From the NCBI GenBank assembly GCA_014898425.1, contig RCSZ01000003.1:1364001-1428000 (forward strand): a stretch of DNA of 64,000 bases, written 5' to 3'. The stretch comes from Botryotinia globosa. Its lineage: Eukaryota > Ascomycota > Leotiomycetes > Helotiales > Sclerotiniaceae. The notes below the pieces were generated by a model. The model did no database searches. It had not been told where the DNA came from and worked only from the letters and a program-made list of their open reading frames with translations. Position numbers and translations under genes: made by a program. Below are positions 21,780-34,088 of the stretch, one piece after another; within the stretch, counting starts at the first letter, position 1; each line of letters opens with the position of its first letter.

Positions 21780-23984
21780 TTTCCGTCGCTACTGCATAGG
21801 ACCGAATGGTAAAGAAGAAGTAATCAATCAAAGTCAAAGTGAGAGCAAAAGCAAAAAGCAAAAGCAATTGTATCGATGAAAGAAATAATTAGATGTTGGA
21901 ATGGAAATCTCTTTAGATTTGATTATTGGTGGAATTGATATTGGAATTGATATTGAAATTGATATTCGAATTGAAATTTGGTGAATTAAAACGGAATATT
22001 GATAAAAGATGGGTTTTAATTGCAAATTGATAAAAGATAAAAGATAAAAGATAAAAGATAAAAGATAAAAGATAGTTGGAATTGACAGATGTTGTTTGAT
22101 GGGAAATTGAAGCTTCAAACTTCTATACTTACTTGGGATTCTACATTGTGACTTAGTATAACAACCTATTAGGTCATTAGCTGGACGTGCTAGAGTATTG
22201 AGAGTGCGAGAATAAGTACAGTACTTTCAGGCATCTATGGGTCACCGTATGAGCTGCGATACGAGTGAGCTAGCTTTCCTTGCTTCTCCGTCCAGCTCCC
22301 CTTATGGACAACTAACCAAACTTAATTGTGCATATTCTGAAGTACAAAGCAACAGAACTTGAATCTCCATGGATATGATATGTAGAATCTTTTCAACTAA
22401 AGCCAAGGTGTCAAGTGTATCACAGTCACAGACAGGATTGAATACTTGCTCCATCATATTCCATTTCAATCTAGAAATATCTTTGTCTTCATTGATCCGT
22501 ACGTATCAAATGTACTATTGATATCTCAGTCTCTTCTTAGGCCACTTGCTAATTAACCACTATTACTCACCTTACGCACGTAGTCCCCCTCGCTACCCAC
22601 TGGAAGGAATACAACAGACCCGGCCCCGCCTAGGACACATCGCCCATACCTTATTACATACCTAGTGATCCTTTACGGCGGGAGCATGCAGCATCAGCTG
22701 AAACTCTGTCACGACTGCTGTACGTCTAGACTCTGCAGATGATCTGGCATTTGAGCGAACTAACTACCTGGTACCTCCCCGGCATCCCATGCACTGCACC
22801 TACCACACTCTGGCGTTAGAGTACTCGCTACACGCCTTACCATTCACCATCCACTAACCGCTTCCCAAATCTGGACATAAGGTTAATGCATCCTCTCGTG
22901 AGCCATTATCCCTGGAAAGAAGAACTACCAATCCCAAAACGTTTGAAATATTCCCTATCTCGCCACTCCGAATCTTCCTTCCACCATCTATACCCTGTTT
23001 CGGTCGTCAAAACTGCATCAATCCGCTTCCTAAGGATCGAATTCAAGGCATATCCGTTCTCCACACGAACTATACGAGAACTGCCGTTAAGCTCTCATCT
23101 CGTTTGTTTTCCTATCTGGAGTGCTTATCTACTTTAAATTTCAGGCTGAGTGAGATGCGCAACAGAACCTGTCATATCTGGTAGCACAATATAAGAACCT
23201 CACAAAGCACAGCCTCAGACGTTTATTTCCCCCCAACCAATCCTGGTGAAGAATGGCTTGACAGATTTCAACAACGACACCCTCCTTTTCATCTCCCGTA
23301 CTCATTGCGAACTTCCTTGTCATTGTGTGAACCTTTCTCCAGGCTACGCAGGGTGGTAGTTATAGCGTTGAGTACGAGCTTGCCAATGATTACATGAACA
23401 TTCATGATTGGCATCCATGACACAACCATGCGGTGGCTTCGTCAGGGGTTAGCGAGTGCAGTCTTGCCAGATGCCTATAATCTCACAAACTTCATATTTT
23501 TTCAAAGGCTTATGTTAAAGTTTTTGCATTGGATGAAATCTCTATAGAAGGGTAAAAGTACAAAGGGAGCTGAATTCACAAATGCAACTCTGGGTGTTTG
23601 AGCCACACAAAAGTAAGCACCATCGAACATAGAAACTCTAGTATTACATGGAAACAGGCATCAATTGATATCTGCCCGAAAGAAAAAGACTGAAATTTAA
23701 ATGAAATGAAAGTAGTAAGAAATTGCGCAAGTATGTCAGGGCATGGTGTCGTTAAATCTATCCGCCTTTTCGTTGCTTGTCCACCGTGTGTATCGATAAA
23801 AATGAATTCCAAAATGAAAGTCGAGAATAAATGGAGATGGCATAAAAGTATAATACAGCGTGTAAGCCGGGGTATAAGAGCAGCCTGGAAAAGTGTCTCA
23901 AGGTCGTGAAATGTAATTAGGTCGTTCCGGGTCGCACGCCGCCCTTGCTTTTACCCAATGACCAGGTGAGTCATATTGGTTTGA
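21780..23984. other. Promoter region of the Ies1-like gene and gene-free DNA
   Basis: The first 300 bp hold short imperfect repeats (TTGATATTGAAA-type) and the GATAAAA array annotated separately. The remaining 1.8 kb has no recognisable gene; short frames on both strands lack domains. The part next to 23985 is likely 3' UTR of the basic-region protein gene. Confidence 0.45.
22029..22073. repeat. GATAAAA heptamer array, clustered GATA-factor-like sites
   Basis: Six perfect tandem copies of GATAAAA followed by GATAG, 250-295 bp upstream of the Ies1-like ATG. Every junction creates AGATAA, which fits the WGATAR consensus of fungal GATA factors such as AreA. It may be a simple repeat only; the regulatory reading is inference. 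Confidence 0.85.
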
Positions 23985-24540
23985 TCAATAACCTGAAGTT
24001 CCGCTACCGCTGCCAGCTGCACTTCCATAATCGTAATAGGTTTGATCATCCTCATAAGAAGTCGCTTCTCCTCTGTAATAACCTTCCCCTTCATAAGCTG
24101 CGTCAGGGTTTCCATAGTAGCTTGCCTCGTCGTCTGGCCGAGACCCGTGTCTAGATGCATCCTCATGAGCTCTGCCTTTCGAAACAACATGTTTCATAGA
24201 GACGGAACCCCATGGAGACCCACCGGCATCTGCAGTGTCATAGTATACATCATTTGAATCAGCTGTATGATAAGAATGGCCTGCGTGAGCACGATTCTCA
24301 TCATCTCGGTCTTGACGCTCTTTGTCCGCCTTGGTCTTGTCACCTATGAAACATTAGTAAATTGCTGAAGCTTGAGTGATACAGTGATAACTTACGGAAC
24401 TTCCTCTGCGCCAACCTGTTCTGTACCCTTCTTCGCTCTTCCGGATCTGTGATACCAGACCAATCGTCTTGCTTTGGCTTTGACTTCCCAGAGGAGGAGC
24501 TTTTCCCCTTGCCAGATGAAGATCGGTGGGAAGAAGACAT
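23985..24540 (-). CDS. bZIP-type basic-region protein without obvious leucine zipper
   Basis: Exons 24540-24396 and 24343-23985 with a 52-bp GTAAGT...CATAG intron give 167 residues. A Ser/Gly/Lys-rich N-terminus leads to DWSGITDPEERRRVQNRLAQ at residues 26-45, then RKFR; N41-x-x-A44-Q45-x-x-F48-R49 is the DNA-contact signature of fungal Yap/Pap1-type bZIP basic regions. What follows (DKTKADKERQDRDDENRAHA) is charged but has no heptad leucines, and the C-terminal half is Tyr/Gly/Ser/Asp-rich. It may bind DNA with a partner, or be a conserved basic-region-only protein. The start is uncertain: the same frame stays open and coding-like for about 65 codons upstream, to a possible TTTCAG acceptor at 24738-24733, so a further 5' exon may exist. 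Confidence 0.7.
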
Positions 24541-27248
24541 TTCGGATTCTGTCTCAGGTATTGGCTCGAGATTTGACTCTAACTCGATGATTTGATTGCA
24601 GTCAGGATCCTCAATTATAATACAAGGAGCTTCAGGTGCTTTTTCCTGTTCGATGGAAGTTTCGATATGCTCTGACTTATGGGCGTCTGCCCTTTCAATG
24701 TTCAGAAACTGGCTGGGTGGATAGATAATAGTATACTGAAATCAACAGCGGAACTTGATACTTTCGTTGAGATATCCTACCACCAGACTTCGAGGATGAT
24801 ATGATCAGAGTGACGAAGGCGCTGTTTGGATTTGCTTGAAAGATGTATGCAGTGCTTAAGACGCGTAAAACGTAGAGCAATGAGTGACGACGTAGATAAG
24901 AATGCTATAGCTTTCTTGATATCACAATATGATGAATGATAGAGATGATGAGTTGATAGCGTTTGGGTAAAAGGAAACTTCCCTACTTTATAGAAACCAT
25001 ACAGCGGCGCGGCGGGCAGATTCGATGATCGCTTTTAGATATCAACAGATATATAAAGATCTCCATAAGCATATTACAAGAAAAAGGGCAGACCAAGAGT
25101 GGATGGAACGTCAAGTCGAAGCACTGCCTCCAGACGGATCGTAGATATGACCACCACCAAAACGTGACTGACTATAGGTGGATAAGAGTAGGATATGACT
25201 GAACGAACTATCGAGAAGGTCCCCGTTCCTCTAAGGCAGCCTCACCTGAATTGGACTACAACCTGATCCAGTGATTGGACTAAATGTGCATGTGACCTTG
25301 TATAGAAAGACTCCTCCAAGTATCGGACGAGATGGGAAATACGAAACGAGAAAGGGGAGGATGATGAACCTAGGATCATCTTGATAGTGGAGCTTTAAAT
25401 CGATGAGATGATGGCCTTGCGGTGTGGTGGGGGCCATTCGTTCTCAGAGGAAGATGGAGAGGAATTGACAGGAATCCTTCTTCGCGGCATTGCCGTTTCC
25501 GACCTTTCTAAAACGAAAACAAAACCTATTGTTGAGCTTGAATAAACAAAAATTTGTGGTTTTTGTTTTCGCCATGAATGTCGAAAAGAAGAGGCCCGGA
25601 TGATTGAAAATCCACTTGTGGAAATGGTAGCGAGTAATACCTACTGTACCCATTGATTGTTTTCCGAAGATAACCTTATTCAGGCAGAGACAGAGATTCG
25701 GTTCCTGCATGGGCTCGTTATCGTTTACACTTGGCTAGGCTGGACAAGGGATCAATTTAATGGGAGATCAGGCAGACAAGTCCCATGTAGAAAAAAAAAA
25801 CTTTGTGATCAATGAACAGACTCATCTAGGTACGGTCAGTATATCAAGTACACCTATTCTGTAAATGTACCATCTAGGTATCCTTTCCTGAGGTCAGTAG
25901 TGTGAGAATGCCGGCGATACATCACGAATCAGTTCACCGAACTCGTCAAGTTTTTCTACTTTCAAAGGACATCGTTGTATACAGACCTCAGCTACACTTC
26001 TAGACGTTCTTTAATGCATTGCGCCGTAAGGACACTTACCATTCTGATCACTTGTTCTGAGATGAGATGACGCACACATCCATTACCAACCACATCGACC
26101 ATTTGACTCGGGACCCATAGATGACTAAACGACGTCGTTGTGGAAATGCTTGTTAGCATCCAATTTGAGGTGCCACTATTCGCTCAATTAGTATAGAGAA
26201 CGAGAAAAACATCAGACGAGAACATATCAAAGAGCCTTGCTGTGCCAAAGAGGCACAGATTGGTATACATTTGCCTTCGCTCCTGCGCGAAAATGAACGA
26301 CCATTTGCTAGATGAGTATGGGATTGGCCAGCTTAAGTGAATCGGCTTGTATTGGCTTAGTAACATTGCTTCTTATGGTTTCCAGGTATTCCCGAGATCT
26401 CTGACGCGAGTCCCGGCCGCTGGGTTAGGTTCAATCTAGAGTCTAACTAATTGCTGACCTACAATACGTTCTTTCTAATGATTGCAAGTGGACGGTGCCT
26501 ACATAATCTATGGGATCAACTATCGGCGTGGGTTGTGCAAGCAAGACTGTCTAGCGAGATATGTAGTAATCTGAAGGAAAGATCCTCCGGCCTTGCAGGA
26601 AATTTCTCAGCACAGCCAGGCCCTGGCGTCATCTACAACCATTGTATCAACCAATACACCTCCATTTATCGTACACAAAAGAGAAAGAATTCTGAATACT
26701 TGAAGTCAAAGGGCAAATTTCACTGAAGATGTGGCATCGGGCACATTTAGCGCAATTGCTACAATGGTAGGAGTACGAGGGAGGGAGCACGAGCGAGCTT
26801 ACGAGGGCTGCGTCCGGGGCATCATGAAATGAGAAACCATGTATCCCGATCCCATACAGGAGTCGCTAGATCTCCGAGAAATCTTGATCAAGGTTAGCAT
26901 ACGGAAGAACGTCGAGGGAAATCTGTAGCAATTGAGGTATTTCGGATAAACGCGGACGGGAATGGCGTTAAGTTGACGTCAACGCCGCGAAACTGTAATC
27001 TCACGTGGCCCTAGTGCCGACCTCACCCATGTAAACCACCAGTCGCAGTTTAAGGATTTTGAGTTGAAATATAAATTCAATATGTTTGGGTTGATCTGCA
27101 GCCTTGCGAGTGATATCTTCTAGAAGGCCATGACCTGTGGATGAAGATCCCAGAACTATCACAGCAGAGCCACCTCCTCCTCGCGAATCCATACACAGCC
27201 TCTAATATAATCTTACATGAACGACAAGATTGGTGATTTACTCAATGT
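24541..27248. other. Possible 5' exon of the basic-region gene, then gene-free DNA
   Basis: On the minus strand, from a TTTCAG at 24738-24733 down to 24541, the frame of the basic-region protein is open and rich in Glu, Ile and Pro (for example APCIIIEDPDCNQIIELE). It contains no ATG, and I could not find a convincing upstream exon to supply one. ATG-initiated minus-strand frames at 25437 and 25710 start plausibly but lead nowhere I can join. The rest, to 27248, shows no gene. Confidence 0.35.
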
Positions 27249-27956
27249 TTATCTGGCTGCACGTTTCTCCTCTCCTCTCCTCTTTGCTCGAACTTCGGCC
27301 TGTCTCCTTTCGCCTCCATCAATCTTGTGGCGTCTACGATCTTCCCACAATCCTTCTTTAACGACAATTTTCGCCGCTTGCCTTCCTTTAGAAGGTTGTA
27401 CATGAGGTCCAATAATAGTATGTGCTCCTTTGATACGTAAGCCCTGAACTGGCACCATCTGCCCCGCGAGACTATCCTCTGCACTGCCTCCTGTGGGTAC
27501 ATTGACCACTATTTTTTTTTGTCCCGGTGAGGATGTTGCGGTAGCTGTACTATGTCTCGGGTCTGATGACGGCACTTCAACTACACGCAACTCTGCAATT
27601 CCATTTTCGATGTGTTGTAGATCTCCACCAATGCCATATTGCCCTTTTCTAAATTTCTCGCGCCAGCGTAGGAGGTAGCGTCGACTCCGTGGAGGTTCAA
27701 CGCCCAGCTCTCGTAGTTGATCAGAGGTCAATGTAAACAATGCTTTCCATGAAGGAATTTTCGATGCATGCTGGCTCAAATTTCGTCCAATGAGTGTGAG
27801 AAACGTTTGAGCATCCGGTACAAATGGTGTGGGACGGGGTACAGGAGGTGCCTTCATGCGATAATGTAGGCTTCGTACTTGTTTGCAAATGGTTGCATCC
27901 GCAAAAGGGAGAAGAAAGGAAGGAATTGGTCGTAGCTGGTAAGGCTTAAGGATCAT
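27249..27956 (-). CDS. FYV4: Mitochondrial small ribosomal subunit protein mS41 (IGR motif)
   Basis: Single exon, 235 residues, ATG at 27956. The N-terminus is hydrophobic/basic with few acids, as in a mitochondrial presequence. Residues of about 50-105 form the IGR domain: FLTLIGRNLSQHASKIPSW, then LFTLTSDQLRELGV and PPRSRRYLLRWREKFRKG. This SAM-like fold defines mS41, yeast Fyv4, a protein of the mitochondrial 37S subunit. A beta-rich middle (LRIKGAHTIIGPHV) and a very basic C-terminal tail, suited to rRNA binding, follow. It is longer than the 130-residue yeast protein, as is common in filamentous fungi. It is divergent from the Irc20-like gene, sharing a 659-bp intergenic region. Confidence 0.88.
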   Translation of the reverse strand: MILKPYQLRPIPSFLLPFADATICKQVRSLHYRMKAPPVPRPTPFVPDAQTFLTLIGRNLSQHASKIPSWKALFTLTSDQLRELGVEPPRSRRYLLRWREKFRKGQYGIGGDLQHIENGIAELRVVEVPSSDPRHSTATATSSPGQKKIVVNVPTGGSAEDSLAGQMVPVQGLRIKGAHTIIGPHVQPSKGRQAAKIVVKEGLWEDRRRHKIDGGERRQAEVRAKRRGEEKRAAR

Positions 27957-28615
27957 GATGGGCAGATTCTATAGAGAAAGTCAATATGGCTATGTTTCGC
28001 ACAGCAGGACTAATCGTCCAGAAAGTGAAACTGAGGATTCATTGAACGTACAGCAGGAATGATATACCTATATCGAAAAGGATTCTCGCAGGCCAAAGTG
28101 TAGATACCGAAGGGTGCATAGATTTTATGTCAACTTATGGCGTCAATGTAAGTCAACTTGTGTCAACCGTTAGAAGGCTGTACCTATCGATTTCTGGGAA
28201 TCCCCCAAATGGCCTACCTCACAATTCGATTTTAACCTTGGTGTTTATTCGAAAAATCAAATATCATGTGACGTTATCGGAATAAAGTATTCCCGATGGT
28301 AGTGGTAGGTGGAGGCCGGTGCATGCTCGCTACTGCAAGTACGACGGACAGTCTCTCTCGCCCAAGACAGTCAATCAACAGTCAGTCAACCACTACAGTC
28401 ACATAAAAGAATTCAACTATCTGTCATTCATCTTTCATCATCCAACATTCTGTCAGAACAACAAAACAACCATCATTGCCAATCTATTAAACACACTTAT
28501 CTTTATACCTGTTGAACGCGGTAAAAGTAAACTTTCTCATATGTGCATGGAAGCCTATGTGCGGCCTAGAAGTGTACAGGCCGTTTAGTGTGAAAGCCTG
28601 ATTCAGAAGTTTGAT
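27957..28615. promoter_or_regulatory. Shared divergent promoter region of mS41 and Irc20-like genes
   Basis: 659 bp between two start codons on opposite strands, so both promoters must lie here. Visible features: repeated GTCAACTT/GTCAACC words at 28130-28170 and repeated AGTCAATCAACAGTCAGTCAACC on the plus strand at 28368-28390, both short direct repeats of GTCAA. No defined factor site is claimed. Confidence 0.6.
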
Positions 28616-31600
28616 ATGATGGCTCCAGGCAAACCTGAGTGGAAAAAGGGTTTCGCAATCACTCCTGATGACTCCATCTTTGCACAGGAATCACAAAGAA
28701 CGAATGATGCAAAAGATAACATTTCTTTTGAGAAGGCTCCACATGTTTTCGTTGCCGATATTGCGGATGCATTGATCAATTATCTTACCACAGATCAGGT
28801 AACTGTTATGGTTTACTTTTTGTGTTTCATGGATCACATTCGAACTTCTTGGCAGCAGAACTTTGAAGCTTCTCGTGATTTTTAGAAGTACTAACTCCAT
28901 GCTACAGAACACGTCAGAAGAACCCCTACGGAAACGTCAGAAACTAACAACAGAAACGAAATTAGGATCATCGAACGATGATGTTTTTCAGGATTACATC
29001 ACAGTCAAACAAGCTTCGCTGGAAGTCAGATGTCTTCGATCAAAGTTGTCGTTAGACTTCACCACCGTGAATAGGCAGGAGATTCGTTTTACTAGCCACT
29101 GGGGCCGCCCGGGTAGCAACCCCGAGCCATCTAGTATCGTCCTTCGAGATGAAAATCATAACTCTTTGCTTACCATACCATTATCACTTGAAAACACGTC
29201 GATGAGCATTCAAAATTCCCTCGGTGACGTACTCATTTGTCTGATGGTTGATCGAGACTCCAAAAAGCGTTCCCAACAACCAAGTAAGCTGCGGACAGAG
29301 GCCGGAATAAGTGTGTACAAAATGGGTGACTCAGATTACATTAGGATTGATTTTACTATCAAATGGGAGGTTACAACTAATCGAAAATCGATCCAGCCTA
29401 AAAAGACGGATGCTTTGTTGAAGGTATTAAACACTTACTTTCCCAATCCAAATAGCCCTAGCTTGGAACCGCTCTCTGCGCAGGACTTCTATCAATCTGC
29501 ACACTCGCCTGATCCAGATGATGAAATTGCTGCATCGATCGAAACACCGGGATTGGAATCAACCCTCTATCCGTTTCAAAAGCGGGCCGTTCAATGGATG
29601 CTTCGTAGGGAAGGTTCTGAGTGGTCTCGCGCTGCTGGATGTATTGAAAGAACTCAGTGCAAGGCAACAGGCCAAATACCGCCTTCGTTCTTCGCCGCAA
29701 CAGATGTACAAGGGCGTTCTTGTTATGTTAGTCATTTATTTGCAATAGTCACCTTCGATCTTGCTCCATTCTTTTGGATGGATCAAGATATCAAAGGCGG
29801 CATTCTTGCAGAAGAGATGGGACTGGGTAAGACTGTAGAAATGATTGCCCTGATAACACTTCACACCCGTCGTGATCAAGACCCGTCGGTTATCGATGCT
29901 TCTTCCGGAGAGACTTTGCAGACAACACATGCCACTCTAATAATATCACCGCCTTCGATTTCAAGTAAGTTTTGAATCAATATCGAGTGCCGATGATATT
30001 ATTTATTGATTATATATAGAACAATGGATCGGTGAGATAAAGGCCCATGCGCCAAGTCTCAAGATTACGTATTATGAAGGTATTAAGAGCCGGGCACTTG
30101 AGTATGAAACCACAATGAAAGATTTTGCCACCTCTGATATAGTCATTACTACGTACTCTATACTTGCATCAGAGATCCACTTCACCAGTCTCAATCCGGA
30201 GAGGACGACGCTGCGCAGCGAGTCAAAATATCAGAGGCCCAAGTCACCTTTAATGAAGTTTTCGTGGTGGCGTGTATGTCTCGATGAAGCGCAAATGGTT
30301 GAAAGTGGTGTTAGTAAAGCCGCAACCGTTGCAAGGATGATACCTCGAATCAATGCCTGGGCAATCACAGGCACTCCAGTATGTATTCTCAACCTTTCAT
30401 ATCTTTTTGTCTATTCAAATATGGAACTTATTTGGATTACTGTCCAAAGTTCATTTGTTCAGAGTAGTTTTGGGGTTTCAAGTGCTATGAAACATTCATT
30501 GCATCTTGTTTGGTAAGCAATGTGTGGCTTGCTTGATACCTGTATATATACTACCTCTCAAGTGGATTCAATGTATCGCATTGGCTCTGCATATGACAGA
30601 GCTCTTTGATCATGAAAAAATAAGGAAGGGTTGTAGTGGAGATTGGAGCACTTTTTATTTATCGACGGAGCTGAAATATATTGACTCCAATTTAGGTCAG
30701 GAAAAACATCAATGACTTACTAGGATTACTCATTTTCTTGAAATATGAGCTCTTAGTCTCGGTGTGGCGATCGCTTATATACTCCAAGCAAGATTTCCAC
30801 AAGCTTTTCGAGGCTATTAGTTTGCGTCACTCAAAGCAAAATGTTCGCGGAGAGCTTATATTACCCAAACAACACCGCTTCGTAATTACTATTTCTTTCG
30901 ATCCAATTGAAGAGCAGTTTTACCAAGAGATGTTTGACAAGATGTGTGAAGAATCTGGACTGGACACCGAGGGCGAGCCTCTCATGGATGGCTGGGACCC
31001 AAAAGACTATGCTGAAGTTATGAGACGATGGCTTGTACGATTGAGGCAGGCCACGAATGCACTTCCTCCCAAACGAGCCACGAAGCGAAAGAAGATCGGA
31101 GATGAACCAATGGTTCAAACTGCGAGTAAGTTGGATCTCCTGCTACGAGGTGCTCCATGGCACAGACTAATATCATTATCAGGTAGGGCCCTTGAACTTA
31201 TGTTTTCCCAAACAGATGCTGCTCTCAGAGCAAATTCACGATCACTTCTTCTTTCTCAATTAAAGAGGGGCCAATTATACGAGGACTCCCCTCGCGTTCA
31301 AGAGGCTCTGGATATTTGGAAAGAATGCGTCACGCTCTCCTCTACGTTCGTAGATCAAGCTCGGGATGAATTATCCGCCGAGATATTGTCGGAGAAGGCA
31401 AGACTGGCAATTCATTCAGACAGTAATTCAGATGCGATAATAGCAGAAACTCAAAAAACCACTACTGCGAACAAAGTCCAGGGCATTGAAGGCAATGGTG
31501 AGAGATATCTTGATGGACAAGATGGGTAAGAACCTCTTTCATCGCCCTTGACACACTCTAACACGCCCTCATACAGATCAGATTCTGCTTCAAGCGTAGT

Positions 31601-34088
31601 GATGAGTCGAGCACGGCTGAGAGCCGCCTTGGAGCTTCATCACATGGGTTTATTCTTCCTATCGAATGCTTACTATCAAATAAAATCAAATGAGGAAATG
31701 ACAGTAGTTGACTCCGCCGAGTTTGAGAACCTCGATATGCTTGAGAGGAAGGGTTACGAAGAGGCTAAGGAGTTACGACGCGAGATACTACAAGATGTAC
31801 GTTCTGCATTGCACTAGTACACACTTTCACTGCTATGATATACTTCTAACTATCTTACGCTTTTGATTCCTTAAATCTATCGTGAAGAATGGATTGCACA
31901 ATTCAGATCAAATGCTTGTTGTCCTGCTGCGTGAGGATATCTGGGCTAACGCATCATAGGCCTTCAAGAGAACAGATAACATGATGACCGAAATTAGAAA
32001 AGATACAGAATCTAGTACAGCTGTTCAGTTGCCTCAGTTTGTGCCTAGTACTCTCAGAGGGGGTCCCGAAAGTCGTCATATTATGGAAGGGTAAGTTGTG
32101 GATGTTTATATTTCTATTCAATTTATCTTTTCGGATGCACTTTCTCATATCTTTACGCGTCGTACCTACATATTGACTGACTATCAATGGCTAGATTCGA
32201 AAAGCTTGGAACTAATTTGGATAGACAAGCACATCAAATTAACGAATGGCGAAACCACCTCATCCAGATCTTGTTGAGTCCATTAGTCGACAACGATGAT
32301 GAAGGCATTGCCATCAGTGGGGATGAGTACGAGAATTCCATAAAAGTACAGGAAGAAGTCGTGGTATATGTGCAAGCATTGCGGACAATGATTGCCGACA
32401 GACAGGCATCGTTGTCCGGCGTGCAAAATTTTCTAATCAACGAAGAAGCTAAAACGGCTTTCCGGGAGGCAAAACATGGCAAAGGTCCTTTCCCAGAAAA
32501 GTTACTTGAGCTCTTTAACACAAGAGACCTATTTTTGCACAAGGGCATTAGTGTGAGGGGGACTTTATCTGAGCTCCGGGCGCTTATATCTAAGCTCAAG
32601 ACAAATAATTCCCAAAATGAACTTTCGATCGTTGAAGCTCAACTGAAATTGGCTCACAACTATCTCATAGATCAAACAAAAGCGGCCGCAAATTTAGAGA
32701 AGGAAATCGGGCTGTTCACAAAGTGCATGAATCTTCGAGTTGAGTACTACAAACAATTACAAGCAATTTCAAATCAGGTAGCCCCATATACAGGCCCCAA
32801 TAATGATGGTGTCAACCAATCATTTCTACGAAAGGAGCATGCACTCACTCAAACCATAGCTTCGCTGAGAGCCAAAAGAAGGTATCTGGTTCATTTGAAA
32901 GAGGAGGTCGAAAATCCCAAAGATAAGCGAACGTGTGTCATTTGCAGAGAGGGATTTGAGCTTGGAGTTTTGACCGTCTGCGGTCATCAATACTGTTCCG
33001 ATTGCGCCAAAGAATGGTGGAAACGTAAGAACGCAATAATTTCCAAGTGCCGCATACATATTACTGACCTATTGAAGTATCTCACAGATGCCCCATCTGT
33101 AAAGAGATGCTAATTTATGAAGAACTTTACCATATTAGCTACAAGCCACATGAGCCAACACTAACCGCAGAAACTGATGGCATTCGAGAACCGTTGAAAG
33201 AACGATCAGACAACTCGAACTCCCCTCAAAAATCTGCGATCTATTCGGAAGTCAGCAAAGCTACTCTCTCCGCCATCAAAAGCATTGATTTACAAGATAA
33301 CTCATTTGGCACCAAAATCGATACTCTTGGTATGTGAATTTTGATCTCACTGAACGAATGCCACTAACAATCTTCAAAAAGCCCGACACATTCTTTACCT
33401 TAGAGAATCAGATCCTGGCTCGAAGTCAATTGTCTTTTCTCAGTTTACCGAGTTCCTACCGGTTTTAGCTAGCGCATTTGATGCATTTCGCATTGGTCAT
33501 TCATCTATTGATAGACCTAATGGGGTTGAAAAATTCAAAAACGATCCTGGCATAGAAGTTTTCCTCTTACATTCTCGAGCACATAGCGCTGGATTGACTT
33601 TAGTCAACGCTAGTAATATATTCTTCTGCGAACCGTTATTGAACACGGCAATCGCACTCCAAGGGGAGTCTAGAGTCCATAGAATAGGACAAAAGTTTGA
33701 GACCAATATTTGGGTAATGGTCATGGGCAACACTGTTGATCAGTCAATCTATGAGCTATCTGTTAAGAGAAGATTGGAGCACCTAGGCCATGCAACCATA
33801 TCAAAAAAGGGCAAGGGGAAAGCGGTTTCTGATGAGGAATTGGTAGCACAGGCTCTGGAAGAGGCCAATAGTCTAGAGATGCAGCAATCAGTGCCCGGGA
33901 ATCTTCTTTTCAAGGGGCATGATGGTGAAGCCGTTTCGGAGAACGATATTTGGACCTGCTTATTTGGTGGGAGAACGAAGCGTAGAACAGTAGATCTTAT
34001 TGGTGGTGGTCCCGCTGATGTTTTGGTGAATATAGAAAAATACAATGGGGCTAGTACGATAGATCGTCCGACAGCGGATGGTGCATAG
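28616..34088 (+). CDS. IRC20: Irc20-like SNF2 ATPase with internal RING finger
   Basis: Ten exons: 28616-28798, 28908-29964, 30020-30378, 30696-31125, 31183-31525, 31577-31796, 31960-32090, 32195-33046, 33088-33329, 33382-34088. They sum to 4524 nt, 1507 residues, close to yeast Irc20 (1556). Motif I EEMGLGKT is near residue 365, motif II is DEAQ near 502, then WAITGTP; motif VI ESRVHRIGQ is near 1371. Between the two ATPase lobes lies a C3HC4 RING (about 1155-1196): CVIC, CGHQYC, C, CPIC, the last pair supplied by the next exon. This layout marks the Irc20/SHPRH group, nuclear DNA translocases with E3 ubiquitin ligase activity linked to recombination and repair. The 57-bp intron 31126-31182 keeps frame if retained; the 317-bp intron 30379-30695 is the longest; intron 33047-33087 is only 41 bp with donor GTGCCG. 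The start could be either of two adjacent ATGs. Confidence 0.88.

Noticed and set aside
26425..26445. GGTTCAATC on the plus strand, like a tRNA B box
   Set aside because: No A box or cloverleaf pairing upstream.
27001..27192. 63-codon minus-strand ATG frame 57 bp past the mS41 stop
   Set aside because: Probably in the 3' UTR of mS41; Gly/Ser start but no recognised family.
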